Positions 1 to 12,631 of a stretch of DNA of 64,000 bases are shown one piece after another. The stretch comes from Baylisascaris procyonis (Eukaryota; Nematoda; Chromadorea; Rhabditida; Ascarididae). Under the pieces are notes generated by a model, which was not told the origin of the DNA, made no database searches, and saw only the letters and a list, made by a program, of their open reading frames with translations. Position 1 is the first letter of the stretch. Each line of letters opens with the position of its first letter. The stretch lies in NCBI GenBank assembly GCA_037389465.1, contig JAZARR010000171.1, forward strand, positions 4,487,001-4,551,000, in the 5' to 3' direction. The position numbers and the translations under genes were made by a program.

Positions 1-187
1 AGATTTTTTTGGCCATCTCAACCAATCGATAATTTTTTTTTTTTCGAGTTGTCTTCTCTTTTCGGTCATTTTTTTGGCCTTTGTGAGTGTATGGTTATGA
101 TTGGTGACGCCGAATAGCCGAACACAATTTTGCACACATTTCAAAGTTTTATTTAATACTGCTAATAGTTTTATTTTTTTTTTACAG

Positions 188-263
188 TGGATACGAATGC
201 ATTGTGGTCAAACAGCAATGCGTTTGTGAAACGATGCGCCTTCTTAGAGACATAACTTCATAG
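188..263 (+). CDS. Probable last coding exon of an upstream gene (cysteine-rich C-terminus, partial)
   Basis: A T-run followed by TTTACAG ends at 187. The next bases read openly to a TAG at 261-263. The encoded tail is about 24 residues and contains GYEC, then QC and a further C, a spacing that recalls the ends of small cysteine-rich secreted nematode proteins, though I cannot name a family. An AATAAA lies about 105 bases after the stop, as expected for a 3' end. Everything upstream is outside the window, so the frame rests only on the acceptor and the open tail. It could also be chance; the short length limits confidence. Confidence 0.4.
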
Positions 264-368
264 TGAAATTCGAGGGAAGGGAGGGGGAATGTGGCTTCCA
301 CTTCCTCCTCCTCCTCCCCTTGATCCTCTTCTTTCCTCGCCTCTGCGCATTGTAAGATGAGACGTGAA

Positions 369-374
369 AATAAA
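369..374 (+). promoter_or_regulatory. Polyadenylation signal AATAAA of the upstream gene
   Basis: A perfect AATAAA sits 105 bases past the putative stop at 263 and about 140 bases before the acceptor that opens the next gene. Confidence 0.35.
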
Positions 375-503
375 TAGGAAATGGTAGCAAAAATGATTTC
401 TTAATAATCTTAATACTTCTAAAAAAAGTGCCAAATTTACTAACAACTATGAACTTATTGAATCATTATTTGATGAAAAAGCATTGTAAATCGATAAAAA
501 TTA

Positions 504-513
504 TTTATTTCAG
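504..513 (+). promoter_or_regulatory. Likely trans-splice (spliced leader) acceptor before LPP gene A
   Basis: A TTATTTCAG-type acceptor ends at 513, 35 bases before the start codon at 549, with no convincing upstream coding exon for this gene. In nematodes such a site usually receives a spliced leader. A cis-spliced untranslated first exon is the alternative. Confidence 0.45.
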
Positions 514-538
514 GTGATCGAATCAGCAATTGCCTTAG

Positions 539-598
539 ATGAGCGCAAATGCAATCACAGACTGGAACACCGTCCTCATCGAATGCATCGGACGGTAA
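539..598 (+). other. Short upstream ORF overlapping the start of LPP gene A
   Basis: An ATG at 539 lies between the acceptor at 513 and the main start at 549. It is in a different frame and ends at TAA 596-598, giving 19 codons that overlap the first codons of the phosphatase. It would be the first ATG on a mature mRNA leadered at 514, so it could lower translation of the main frame. Confidence 0.4.
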
Positions 599-2134
599 TA
601 CACGCACTATCGCTATTGGTCCGCTGATATTCGATTGTGCGATATGCGCTGTTGTCGGTTAAATTTTATTGCATTATTGAAATTAAGTTAATGTAGAATG
701 AAGAAAACGCAGACGATCTGCACGCGCAGATTGCTCAATTCAAAATGATGTGAAATGCCAAGTTTTTCAAGTTCAAGTACAATTTATTTTATAATGAACT
801 AGTAGGTTGCTAGAAAAGCTTTCTTTAGGTGGTCATTTAACTCAGTTTTCCTAAATAACAATGCCATGAATCCTAGCTGATCGTAGATGATACATGATGT
901 TAAACAATGCACTTATTCCTCCCTTACATAAGTTGGTCATGTTCGCATTATCCAGATATTCGTGATAAAGATATTCTTGATAAATATTATCCAGATTTTC
1001 GTGATAAAGATATGCTAGAAGTAGGATTATATTTATACCTCTAAAAAACCTCTATAAGTAGGAATATAATTGTGCGTGTAATATATCAAGCCCGGCGCAA
1101 TTCCATTTGAACTTTTTCATCAAATATGATTGTTTCATTTTTTTAGCTCATTAAATCATCAATGTTTATCTATTATAAAATAACCGTCAATTAAGTATTT
1201 AATTGGCAAAATTCGATATATCTTTCAATGATAACGGAAATTGAATGGGGCACTAAAAATTACATCCACATAAACAAGCTTAAATTAAATATTTTTCACT
1301 TCATTAGTCTATGAGACTGAGATTGGAAATATTCGTATGAAACGATAGAATGTTTGTAAAATTGCTGAGAATTTTCTTATTATAAAGAAATCGAGTTAAT
1401 TGAATGTTGCCTTTTTTGTTTTATTTGGTTTCATCGATGAAAAATATCAATCAGACTGAGTGTATTAACCAAGTTTCATGGTAGAATTTTTGAAATCTTT
1501 TTATAGGATTCGATAAACTCTGAGGAAAAAAATTCATTTCTGGGATTCCCGTGCGGAAAAAGAAGAAGAGAAGGCTAAGGAAAAAAAATTAATATCGCAG
1601 AGCGATGAAGTGGAAGTTGAAAAATTATTTTTTTTTAACATAAACTAGAAGTTTTTATTCCCGCGAGGGAAGAAGGGAAAGATTGAAAAAAAACGTATTT
1701 GTTTTATACTTACTTCGATAAGTGGAAGATTCTTATCAAACTAAAAAGAAAATTAAACTTATAAATGATTAGTTTACAAAAAAAGCGATTATAGAATTCC
1801 TTAAGCAATGCCAATGAGGACCGAATGAATATCATTCAAAAAAAAAGCGTTAGATATATTCATATTTTGACGATGAGTCATTGATATAAAAACGTCAAAT
1901 ATATGCAATATACCTTATCAGTGAGAAAAAATATACCTGCATTGCAATTTTATTTGCTGTTCCAAATGATTTTTGATCTAGAATATTTCGCTAGTTGCTA
2001 AAATAAATCGACAATTCAAATATTTCTATTTTTATCTATTTTATTTTTTTTGAAAAAATTTTTCAAAAATTCCTTTTCCGTGCAAATAAATATATCCCTA
2101 ACTTTATCTAAACCTTAGTGATAGAAAAGATTTA

Positions 2135-2175
<41 letters not shown>

Positions 2176-5100
2176 TATAGTTTCCTTTTCTATATTTTTT
2201 GAAGCATAGGATAAATGTAATATATGTCATCCAACCGTAATATTTGTAGTCATATGTGCCGTCTATCTATAAAAATTAATGACCTCTATCAATCCCCCAT
2301 GTAGGTTTGACAGCGAAAAAATTTGCAAGAATAGACCAGTTAGACTTTCTTTCATAAATTTTTTAAGTTCCATGGGATGATTTTCAATGAAAATTTATAT
2401 TGGAAATAAATTTATTGCATTTTCAAATTGTTTAAAATACTAATTCATTAATTCACAAAATTCTTTGTGTCGCTGATTTACTTTTTATAAAAGAACTTTT
2501 TTTTAAAGTATACTGGTCATTGTAGAGAGCTTTTAAGCTGCGAAAAATATCGCCAAAAGAGTTCCTCATGTGGAAAATGATTCGGCAATATGCCAAAAAA
2601 GTTGCTCATGTGGAAAATGATTCGGCAATATGCCAAAAAAGAAAACCAGTAGCAATATCATCTCAAATAAAAATTGAAAATATAAATTTTAAATCGAGTG
2701 GAATAAAAATTAATTTTTGCAAACATTTCTATTTCTCTTCTATTTTCACTATATTTTATTTGTCTCCAACAGATTGAACGGGAATTTCACGTATAAGATA
2801 GGTGAAAAGAGTGAAGATATTTCATATATTGTCTTAAGAAATCATTATTATTGTAGTTTAATGTTGTGGCTTAATATTGTATATTGTAGATACCTGTAAC
2901 ACTGTTAATAAGTACCTATAATACTGTAAATAAATCCCTATAATACTGTAAGTAAATTCGTGTAATACTGTAAATATCCGTAAGTTGATAGCACTTAAAT
3001 TATGTAAATTCTTTTCAAAAAACATGAATTATTTTAAATAAAATAAATATTTCAGCGTTTCTTTTCTGTGCGATTCCCGAATTAGCAATTCAACCATATA
3101 GACGAGGATTCTTTTGCGATGATGATTCAATTCGTTATCCATATAAAGGAGATACAATACCCGCATTTGCACTCGCTTTTATTCTTATTGCCGTCATCGC
3201 TATTACGGTATGATGTTTTCTTTAAATCTATTTATTTGTTTTTCTTGATATTATTATGTAAAAGTTAGTCATTATAAAGTTACATAAATTATATTATATA
3301 TTATAAAGTTAATTATATATAAATTATAAAGTTATATAAAGTTATTTTCAATTCTTATAAATATTATTAAGTTATTACAGAAAGGTCTCAATCATTTTAT
3401 AGACTAACTTTTTTATGAATACTAGAAATAATGTTGACTCGAATATTTTATCCGTTTATCTTTTCATTATTTATTTTATTTTATAATATTTTATTTTTAT
3501 TTTCATGTGCTCACATCTATTCGAGGAATGGGAATTTTCCACATTTTATCTTTTCAAAACACTATTTTTTGCGTATAAATGACTCCTATTTATTTTCTCT
3601 TATTGATCGGCACTCTAATGATGGATATTTTAAAGTTTTTAATTCTTCATTGAATGATTCCCTTTATTGTTTGTAAATTTTTCCTGTTCACTAAGAAAAA
3701 GTTATATTCTCGAAAATTTTCAAGTTAAAATTTTAAGTTAAAATTGATTAAGTAAAAAAAAGGTCGATTAAAAATGGTTTGTGTTGAATGGTCGATTTTA
3801 CAGATCGCTGGTGTTGAAACATTTCGCGTTATAAGACTATCGAAAAACGACATTTCTGTTTATCGATTAAAAGGCCGCGATGTGCATCGACTCTTTGTGC
3901 GGTTTTGTGCTTATACAGGTAATGAATCGATTTATGAATGGTAATGGCATACCAGTGATCAAGAATTAGACTAGAAATCTGAGGGAATGTGTTCATCTAT
4001 GTCTAGATATTGATCGCTGTGACACTTTTTGTGATCGGCTGCCGATCACAAATTATGCCGTTAAGATACGTCGGTAGTAATGCATCGGCAGGTCAATTTG
4101 CGGTACTAAGATATTTAAAGATTTGGCGTGGAGTTAGATGAATTCCATTGTAATGATTTCGATAGCTCCTCATCATCGTCATCTCTCACGACCAAAAAAT
4201 ACAATTTTCACTTTTCAGCTTAAAAAATTTAAATTTTTTTCATGAATGGTTTTGATTTGATGGGGAGAAAAAAGGAAGTGCATTTTCCGTTACTATTAGA
4301 CGTGGTCCAGTAGCAGTTTGTACCACAACTGATTCGTCTTATCATTATTTATGGTGTGCTATTAAAAGCTCGTATGCATTGAAAAAAATTTTAGGCTCCT
4401 ATCGTATAAAATCGCCTAATGCTAGTCTCCGGAGAATCTAACCCTTATATATGTTTGTGTTTATATATTTATATTTTTGTTGTATATTTGTATTTTTTTA
4501 TTTTAATATATTTATAAATTAATATATACGTAACGAAGAAAGATAAATTAACCAGAATGCTTATAGCAACTTATATTTGAATATTTTCAGCGCATTGTGT
4601 ACTCGGAACACTTGTAAGTGTTATCGTTTGTCAGATAACAAAATACGCAGTTGGTCGATTGCGTCCACATTTTATAGCCGTCTGCAATCCAGATTTAAAT
4701 ATGACCGCATGCGCAATAAGCCATGAATATATCGCCGACTATATATGCAATGGTAAATCCGAATCAAGGATTCGTGATGCACGTCTCTCATTTTTTAGTG
4801 GACATGCCACAACGGCTATGTGTGTTGCTGTATTTTGTGTGGTAAGTGAAATATTATTGAATTTATAAAACAATAAAATTTGCATAGAAATAAATTTTGC
4901 ATATATTCCAACGATGAGATTAACATTTGCAAACTTTGAGGTTGTAGTGCGTGATGTGAATAAAGTAATCAATAGAATTACTCCTCTGCATAGTATTCTG
5001 AATAATTCAGTATGAAGATATCGATGTACTAGTTCAGAGTTCAATAACACTCGTAGGGAAAACTTCATGCGAAAATATCGTAAGTATACGAATATAGAAA

Positions 5101-6133
5101 TTTTCGACGCCCGCCTATTAGTTGACGAATTTTGATGACTCAAATCACTGTAGTAATAGTCGACCACAATTATCCGCTAATAAAAAAAAAAATTTCTCTC
5201 ATATTTTTCAAAAAATAAAAATTCAAATTTTTTTGAATGTCAAAAAGTTGCAGATTTATTTACAAGCACGTCTTCCTCGACGAATGTATGGTATTTCACC
5301 TCTTCCACTTTTTCAAACAATTCTAATTGGTGGTGCTCTTTTGATTGGTTATTCAAGGATCAGTGATAATATGCATCATTGGTCAGATGTATTGGTTGGA
5401 TTTTTGGTTGGTACAACGGTTGGCTTCCTTTCAGTAAGTTTTCTCGACTCATCCCAAATTCATATTCCGCCTCCAATAATAATCGAAAGTATTTTAACCA
5501 GTCAACTTTTATAAATAAAACTATAAGACATAAGTTAATGTAAATGACAAATGTTTTCACTATAAAAAATTAAATGATACCACCTTGTGCTAGATATATT
5601 TGCATTTTCAAGATGCAAATTTCGTAGGAAGTGAATTACAGTTTTTCTCTTTGCAGCCATCTGTCTCTAAAAAAGGGTTGAGGATCTATTAAAAAAAAAA
5701 AGAAATTTATGAAGGATGGCAGCAACTCAACGCTTATTTCTGAATTTATTATTCAAGTTTCAAGGATTTTTACTTTTTTTCTTCAACAACAATCGGTGAA
5801 TGAGACTTTAGAAAAAAAGAAAACCTCACAGGAAGTGAGAATCGTACTTATGATGCATCAATCAACAATTTAATTGCACTTTTTGGTCGATGAAATCTTC
5901 AACGAATAAAATATTTATTTCAGGCAGTATATTTTGCACAATTATTTAAACGTCATAATGCGATTTATGAAAGTGAAGAGCAATTGCCATTAGTTGATAC
6001 CGAATTGGGAAATGCTAATAATGTTGAGAGGACTTCCGCTATGCTCTCATATTCAACCACTAATGGTGGTACAGTTATGGCTACCACCGCTGTGCCTCTA
6101 GCATCCGAACGATCGACAGAAGTGGATCTATAG
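549..6133 (+). CDS. Lipid phosphate phosphatase (PAP2 superfamily, LPP/PLPP type), paralog A
   Basis: Six exons join into one frame of 338 residues: 549-657, 3056-3207, 3804-3918, 4591-4841, 5254-5433 and 5924-6133 (TAG). All introns are GT-AG. The LPP signature YRRGFFCDDDSIRYPY is at residues 51-66. The three catalytic motifs of the family are intact: C1 as K143-x6-R150-P151 (KYAVGRLRPHF), C2 as SFFSGH with S195-G196-H197, and C3 as S243-R244-x5-H250-x3-D254 (HHWSD). Hydrophobic stretches fit six membrane spans. An N-M-T sequon at 162 lies in the loop between C1 and C2, where animal LPPs are glycosylated. By family knowledge it dephosphorylates phosphatidate, lysophosphatidate or similar lipids with the active site facing outside or the lumen. 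The tail after 280 is hydrophilic and Ser/Thr-rich. I choose ATG 549 because it gives the TM1-containing frame that continues into exon 2. Which C. elegans plpp gene is the ortholog cannot be decided here. Confidence 0.94.
2139..2173. repeat. (TA)n microsatellite in intron 1 of LPP gene A
   Basis: An uninterrupted alternating TA run of about 35 bases. Confidence 0.9.
2561..2640. repeat. Tandem duplication, 40 bp unit x 2
   Basis: Bases 2561-2600 and 2601-2640 are identical except for one base at unit position 4 (C or G). The unit contains CTCATGTGGAAAATGATTCG. The near identity marks a recent duplication within intron 1 of LPP gene A. The small ORF across it is a by-product. Confidence 0.9.
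2891..2980. repeat. Degenerate tandem repeat, about 22-24 bp unit x 4
   Basis: Four successive copies of a unit like TACCTATAATACTGTAAATA occur in intron 1 of LPP gene A, with a few substitutions and 1-2 base length changes between copies. Confidence 0.8.
4028..4052. repeat. Perfect inverted repeat, 12 bp arms, 1 bp spacer
   Basis: TTTGTGATCGGC at 4028-4039 is followed by one T and then its exact reverse complement at 4041-4052. It lies in intron 3 of LPP gene A and is unusually GC-rich for the surroundings. It could be a binding site for a dimeric factor or a hairpin in the pre-mRNA; no function is shown. Confidence 0.85.
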
Positions 6134-6212
6134 TAATATATCTGTATAAGTAAGAGTATATTAGTTAATATTCTTTACTATGATGTTTTTTTATGTTTAG
6201 TAAGTTGAAATT

Positions 6213-6218
6213 AATAAA
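6213..6218 (+). promoter_or_regulatory. Polyadenylation signal of LPP gene A
   Basis: AATAAA 80 bases after the stop codon, overlapping a second shifted copy (AATAAAATAAAA). Confidence 0.7.
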
Positions 6219-8517
6219 ATAAAATTTGAGAGTAATAAGGTTAAAAAGTAGCAGTATGAGAAGCATCTGTGTTTTCCCCCTTTCTTTTTATTAAACAAAT
6301 TTAATTGAGTACATCTCGAGAGATGTCACCTCTTTAGATTTTCTATAAAATTTTTGCACTTATGGTCTCCTTAGTTTGCATATCTGCCCAGAAATTACCC
6401 AGATGGGTAAATCTTATTACCTAGTTCAGCTTTATTAGGTAAGTAAATGAAAGATAAAAAATAAATGGTCGGAAGCGGATATGTTTTTAGAAACTAAAAC
6501 AGAGTATGATAATATAAGATTGAAATTATATGCCAAAATTTCTCGTGGAAGAATTGTTTTCATTTAAAAACGTTGATTGCCTTTCCTTTTTTCGATGGAA
6601 TTTTCAAAGAATTAAATTTTGCGCAAAAAAAAAAAAAGAATTTTTATAACGTTATAAAGATTTTTAGAGGAGTTGCTATGATATGCGCCTTAGCAGCCAA
6701 CTTATACCTTCAATAATGTATAGTTAATAATGCATATAAACTTTAATAGAACTAGTTGCTCGTGCAAATTTTGTGGGAAGATAGGACTCGATTCGATTAA
6801 AAATCCTAAACGAGAGCGCAAATTTTAAGACAAGGTTAAATATTTATAAATGGTGATGCATTAAATTTATATATTTATATGGTTTATAAACTTGAAAATT
6901 TATATATGTTAGCATATGGTATAGATCTTCACTATGAGCATCAAATTGTTCGTCTAGCCACTTCACTTGTTTGTTGTGTTGTTGCAGTCGGACAGATATG
7001 CAAACAGGATAGACACTAACAATCACATAGGCACATTGCCGTCATAATGTGCTTGGTAATTGGAATGCTATGGAAGTAGACGGAAATTATTCATTTCAAG
7101 TACATTCATTAGGTGTCTTATCAGTGAGAATTATTGAACTGATCGCCATTAATATGAGTGAATAAAATAAATTATTTATTGTTGTTTTTGTGTAAATAAA
7201 TATGCTATTTGTTGAAAACTCTAATAAATATTGCTGAAATATTTTACAGTTAAAACGGAAGAGGGAGAGGAAGGTTGCAGAGATGTCACGTGGCAAATTT
7301 TGCGAGGAAACACGATGAACACTGTTTGACGCTTGAACTAGCCTCAAATTTTTGAAAAAAAAAAATTAATTCCACACTGAAATAAACGAAAGTGCCATTT
7401 TACTTCTCCTCCTCCCTTTTCTTCGCCTTCCTCCTTCATTCCTTCGGATTTTCTTCAGCCTTCTCCAATGGTGTAGTTAAGTTATTCGACAATGTTCACA
7501 ATAAAGGAAAATTCGTTCGATATGAATATACTTCATAAATAGATTGAGAGACAATATATTTAAATGGTTGATATATGAAAGTTAATTGTTATTAAGTTTC
7601 ACAGCGGGACTTCAGGTAGATTAGCCTCCGAGATTTAAATTTTAAGTAAATTTTATTGAAAATGTTAAAATTTTAGATGGATTTATGTTATTATCATTAG
7701 TGTAATTCTCACTCAAAGATTTCTCATTAGTAATCGGATATTACCGACAGTTGTTCCTCGTCAATTTCGTTCCAATCATCGATCTGCACAGCGAAGGGGT
7801 TTTAAAATCCAAGAAGAAGGTAATACGATTACAATTTTTCGATTTGACCGGAAATAGGCTGAATAAAATTTGAGCACTGAGAAAGAATAATAATTCTAAT
7901 AATTTGTGATTTTTTTTTTTGCGATCCTTCATTTTGCAATATGCATCTCCATTATGTCAAAAGGATGAATGCTAGACGGATATAATTTTTGATTTTTGGC
8001 ATTTTAGAGCTTTTTTTTTTGCGGGCAAAAGGGCTGGGTTAGGGAACTTGGCCATCGTATCCCACCTCACTTCGCCGATTCGGATCCATCCTCGTCGTAT
8101 TATTTATTTCCTTCATTTTTCGAATGTGAATGATGCATGTGCAAGCATTTTCACGTGTCATACATTCCATTGTTTCATGAACTTCGATGCAATCGAAAAA
8201 GTTTTTTTTACTGATTTGAAAAAGTTGAATTGGTTAATGAATCTTGCAATCGGCTAGTACAACATTTTAAACACGTTATTCTGAAAGACGGCAAATTAAA
8301 CGTTCATTGATCATTGTGAATTGGTGATGATCAACAATAAAGTGCGTTTGACTTGTAATATAGTGATGGCATCGTCGTTATTGTTCACATTTTTGCTGCT
8401 AGAGAATGGTTTTTCGAAACCGGTTTGCTTGATTTGCTTGGTTGATGTTCTCTTGATTAGTGATACAATGAATACAAAGACGAAGGTTGTGAGGAGAAGG
8501 GAGAGAGAGGGAAGTGA

Positions 8518-8540
8518 TGGGAGGGAGGGGAGGGGGGTTT
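8518..8540 (+). other. G-quadruplex-capable G-rich tract
   Basis: Four G-runs of three or more, separated by single A bases, sit in AT-rich spacer, just 3' of a longer A/G-rich stretch. Confidence 0.5.
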
Positions 8541-8925
8541 ACCCTCCTCCTCGTTTCATCTTTTTAACTAAATCTTCGCTTTTTTTTGCCTCAGTTTCTA
8601 ATCTGTTCATTTCGTATAGTTAATATTCTATGATTTTGAAATTCAGCTTACGAGAGGTATTATTATAAGTTAAAATATTATTATTCTCGCTTATACAAAA
8701 TTTTTAGACGAATGTATGTTGTTTTTGTTTTTTTTGGATATTTTTGTGCTGCAATATTCGCTCTTTTAGTTACTTCATAAATCTAATTTACTGTATCTCA
8801 TCAATCCTCATCTTGCTAGACACAAAGGCATTCCAACCTAATATACGAACTAGCAAGTTAAGTCTATCGTTTCTAAAGTTGTATGGAGTGTTATATATAC
8901 TTATTTATTTGTTTACATATGCTAA

Positions 8926-9077
8926 TATTTATATTTGCATTTATATTTATATTTATTTTTATTTTTTATTTTATATTCATATTCATATTCATATTTGTGT
9001 TTATATTTGTATTCATTTTATATTTATGTTTCCATTTATATTTATATCTTTATTTATATTTATATTTACGTCTATAT
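8926..9077. repeat. Imperfect ATATTT hexanucleotide satellite
   Basis: About 150 bases of repeated TTTATA/ATATTC/ATATTT units with scattered substitutions. Overlapping ORFs rich in Tyr, Ile and Phe arise only because the repeat lacks stops. Confidence 0.85.
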
Positions 9078-10433
9078 TAGTACATATATATGGATATGCA
9101 TACATACTTTCGTTTTTTTGTTTGCTTAGTCCAATATTCCGGAGCAATCTTTTTTTTTATCTTATCAGGGTTGTCATAAATATTTTTAACCACCGATAAT
9201 AGCCGCATATGTTGTTTGGATCTGATGGTTGATATAAGGAAACTTCTTCTCTAAGGTTTATAATAATTTACTTTTATTTCCATAATATGTAATAGTATTT
9301 ATTTCGGTGAAAACATCTAAATGCTGCCCTATTTGCTTGTTGAATCAGGGAAACACGATGCTCAATTGTGATCAACTTCGATCTATTTATGAGATAAAAA
9401 ACGATCCATGAGCCAATCATTGATATTTATAAGCTTATCTATCCAACTTATTCGCCAAGTTTAATTTATAATAATTAAGAAATAAGCTGACTAATACCTT
9501 TCAAAGATCAATTGAATCAATTGTTTTAGCTAAATAGTCTCTCTTTTCTTCTCTCTTTTCATATCTCTTTAGCAGTAATCACAAATTCTGTACAAATAAT
9601 AACAGCACCTTTCTATCGAAACAGGTAATTTGTTTAGGTCAAGAAAGAACTCGCTTTTAATATTAATAAAGATATGCGTGAATGTTGTTCGTTGTAATGA
9701 ATGTTGTTTGGAATGCAATATTGCTTTGTATCGAATCAATACAATATCGTCAAGTCTATATTGCGATAAAACGAACGCAAAAATCATCACCGAACGTCAA
9801 CATTTCTTTAATTGCACAAATATTATCGCTCGCGCACGGTGGTTTCTTCGCCATACACAACCGCTTCTATCTTTTATCATTTTCGCTTGATTTTCGTTTA
9901 TATAGGTGCAAATTCATTTCATTAGGAATGATAATGTTAACCTACCGTATTATTCAAAATAAAAGCACTAGGGATTTGATTGATTACTGTAATGGATAAT
10001 GTATTACCTAGGAATACAAAGTGTTTTCTTTTTCTTTTTTTTAAACTAAAGTTGATGGTCGATGGAGAGGGAGAAGAGAACGCATGGCAATGTGAATGTT
10101 TGATCATTCCTTTTAATATAGGAGCGTAAGGTTGAATGATCGTTTGCAATGTCATTGACTGCTCATCTCAGTCACCGCTCAAGGTTGTGATTGAAGGACG
10201 AGACGATTCCACGTAGGAACGACTCCTATAATCGTTCTTTACGCTTCAAATTGTTCAACTTTTTCTGTTACTTCGGCATTTAGCGATATTTTTATTGTAT
10301 TTTTTAATTTTATCATTTTTTATACATTATTTTGGTCGATCTATGATTATCATATCAAAGGCAGTGATAGGCACATAGGCCCCACATTAGATTCGTATGT
10401 GGATCTATCACTGATTTTGATACGGTATAAGTG

Positions 10434-10477
10434 AGGCTCCATTTGAGCTAGGCTCCACATTAGTCAGGCTCCACATT
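10434..10477. repeat. Short tandem repeat, 16 bp period x 3
   Basis: AGGCTCCA(CA)TT recurs at 10434, 10450 and 10466. A related CCCCACATTAG lies about 60 bp upstream. Confidence 0.6.
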
Positions 10478-12605
10478 GGCTTTTCTTTGAATATCATATA
10501 TTTAATCTACTTTCTCCACGATGTGAGATATTTAGTCCACTTGCTTCAGGGTGTGAGCTTCAACTCAATATTTCGGAAGCAATGAGCAACTAACGGTTCA
10601 GTTTCAATTAGCTAAGCCAAGAAATTCCGGAGCAGATTGATTCCGGAAGCACTCAACACTAATCTGACCTTAATAATATAACAATTATTTCGTTGTTGCA
10701 AAACGCAGTTTTTGTGTATATTAGTTTGCAATCCAATTTGGCCAATTCTTTGATTTTCTTTTTAAGTGAAATTGCTTTCTTTAGCGTTTGATATCGATAT
10801 CATCATTCCTTTTTTTCTTTTTTCATTGATATTCAAAGGAAATTATGCCTCTTACTTTCCTCACAAAATGGAGGGCCTAAAAAAAGAGTATATTTTTTGC
10901 GCATTTTTTTCTCTCATGGCTAATACGTATTTTAAGCGCTTATTTGTTGTAAAGTTTTATTATCGCGCAATTAATTCGATAATAGCAGTTAAAATGTGCA
11001 GTTAACATAAATTTTTCTCATGTGAAATAATTTCTTTTAAATAAATATTGAATTGTTATTGGTTGTTAAGTAGAAAAATTCTTTCAAGCACAACAATGAT
11101 GTAAAAATTTTCGCTTCTATTCAATAAATAAGTAGACTGGTCGTTGTTTTACGTGACAGTCGGGTGGAAAAAGGGGACGTTCCAGCTCTCCGCTCTGCTC
11201 AATTCCTTTTCTCGTTTTAACAGTGCATATTTTGTTGCTATTTAGCTCTTTCCAGGTTATTCAATCACTCTTTCGATATCTCTCACAAAGATGCCATTTC
11301 TAACTCAATATATATTTGTAAAAGTGTTGCATCATCTAAACGCATTATAAACCCTCGAGCGCGTTAAAATTTTTACATCATTTTGCACTAAATTTGCATC
11401 AAATAGCCAAAATAATAATGAATTTATTTTACGGGAGAAATGTGCATGAGCGATCGGTCAAATTAGTTAAAATTTGAATATATTGTTCTAAATTTTTTTT
11501 ATTATTTATGATTAATTTATAGCGTCGGTTGGTTCGATAAGCAAAATCATAGAAGCCCATCTTTTGATATTCTTTTTCTCATTCCTTATTCACTTTTGCA
11601 AATATTGTTAATGCTTATCGAAAAAAAAAATTTTTTTAAAATTACGGCTACTTGTTATCAAATATTTATTAAATTCATCAATCTCTAAATCGATTGTAGT
11701 ATTTTACTCATAAATACAGTATTTTCGACATATTTGTTTGTGTTATATACTTTAATTTTTTTATTATGTATTATTTAGCCTATTCCTCTTGTTTTTATGC
11801 TATCCTTGAAGAAAATATAATATCTGTTATATGTTATCCGCTTGGCCTTGTCTCTAATTTTTTAATCCCCAATAAGTATATATATGGAAAAGAGTACAAT
11901 ATCGAAAGACCTATTGTTAGTGATTTGATACCTGATCAATCAATTAATCGATCGAATATATTTCTTATTAGCAATAAATATGCACTAATTATTGTTTATA
12001 TCATTGAATAATTTTTAAATTTCCTTCAATAATTTTTCTTCTATAATTTTCTCTCATAGTGTGATTTTTCAATTTTTTGCATAAATTTTCTTCCACAATT
12101 TTTTCCTATAGAGATTGCTCCAAATTGCTTTAGTATACAAGAAATATACTCTGCATATCCTCAGAAAAGAAGTGAGATTATTTAATATTTTAAATGAGTG
12201 AATTTTTTCATCAATAGTTTTTTCGTTCTCATGTGATGGATGTTGAGGGGAAGAGCGAGATGCATGAATGAAAGAGGAGGAATATAAAGGAATTCTTACA
12301 GTTTCTATTCTAATTAATTTGTTTGCAATACCTTAGAGTGGCCATAATTTATCGATCGTTTTGCAACTTTCGACGTTGAATATTGCAATCGTTTTGCAAT
12401 TGCAGTCGATATAATTATGCAATATTGGCTAATAAATCTTTGATGCTTAAGACAAATATATATTGTTTAGATTTTTAATTGATAACGATATTAGGTTGGA
12501 TATTTCTGATTATAAGCCAATTTATTGTACACATTTTTAGCATTAAGCCAATACGCTAATATTTATTCTTAGCGATAAGCTATTCATTGAATTTTTTACT
12601 CATTT

Positions 12606-12615
12606 TATTTTTCAG
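12606..12615 (+). promoter_or_regulatory. Likely trans-splice acceptor before LPP gene B
   Basis: A strong ATTTTTCAG acceptor ends at 12615, only 16 bases before the start codon, with no coding exon upstream. It resembles the acceptor before gene A, so both paralogs probably receive a spliced leader. Confidence 0.5.
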
Positions 12616-12631
12616 GCTTCATTTGAAATAG

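Larger units (their letters stand above)
6219..12600. other. Intergenic spacer between the two LPP genes
   Basis: No homology-supported gene on either strand. Short ORFs in it have no recognisable domain, no consistent splice sites and the base composition of their surroundings. An ATG-started reading at 8321-8623 has a hydrophobic N-terminus but then runs into a G-rich simple tract. Visible structure is the ATATTT simple repeat near 9 kb, a 16 bp period repeat near 10.45 kb and a G-rich tract near 8.5 kb. The promoter of LPP gene B should lie at its right end. Confidence 0.6.

Noticed and set aside
4739..5167. 142-residue minus-strand ORF
   Set aside because: It overlaps the catalytic exon and following intron of LPP gene A on the opposite strand; it is a shadow of the real frame.
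8321..8623. 100-residue ORF with a signal-peptide-like N-terminus
   Set aside because: It runs straight into a G-rich simple tract encoding Arg/Glu/Gly, has no recognisable domain or splice sites, and T-rich DNA easily mimics a signal peptide.
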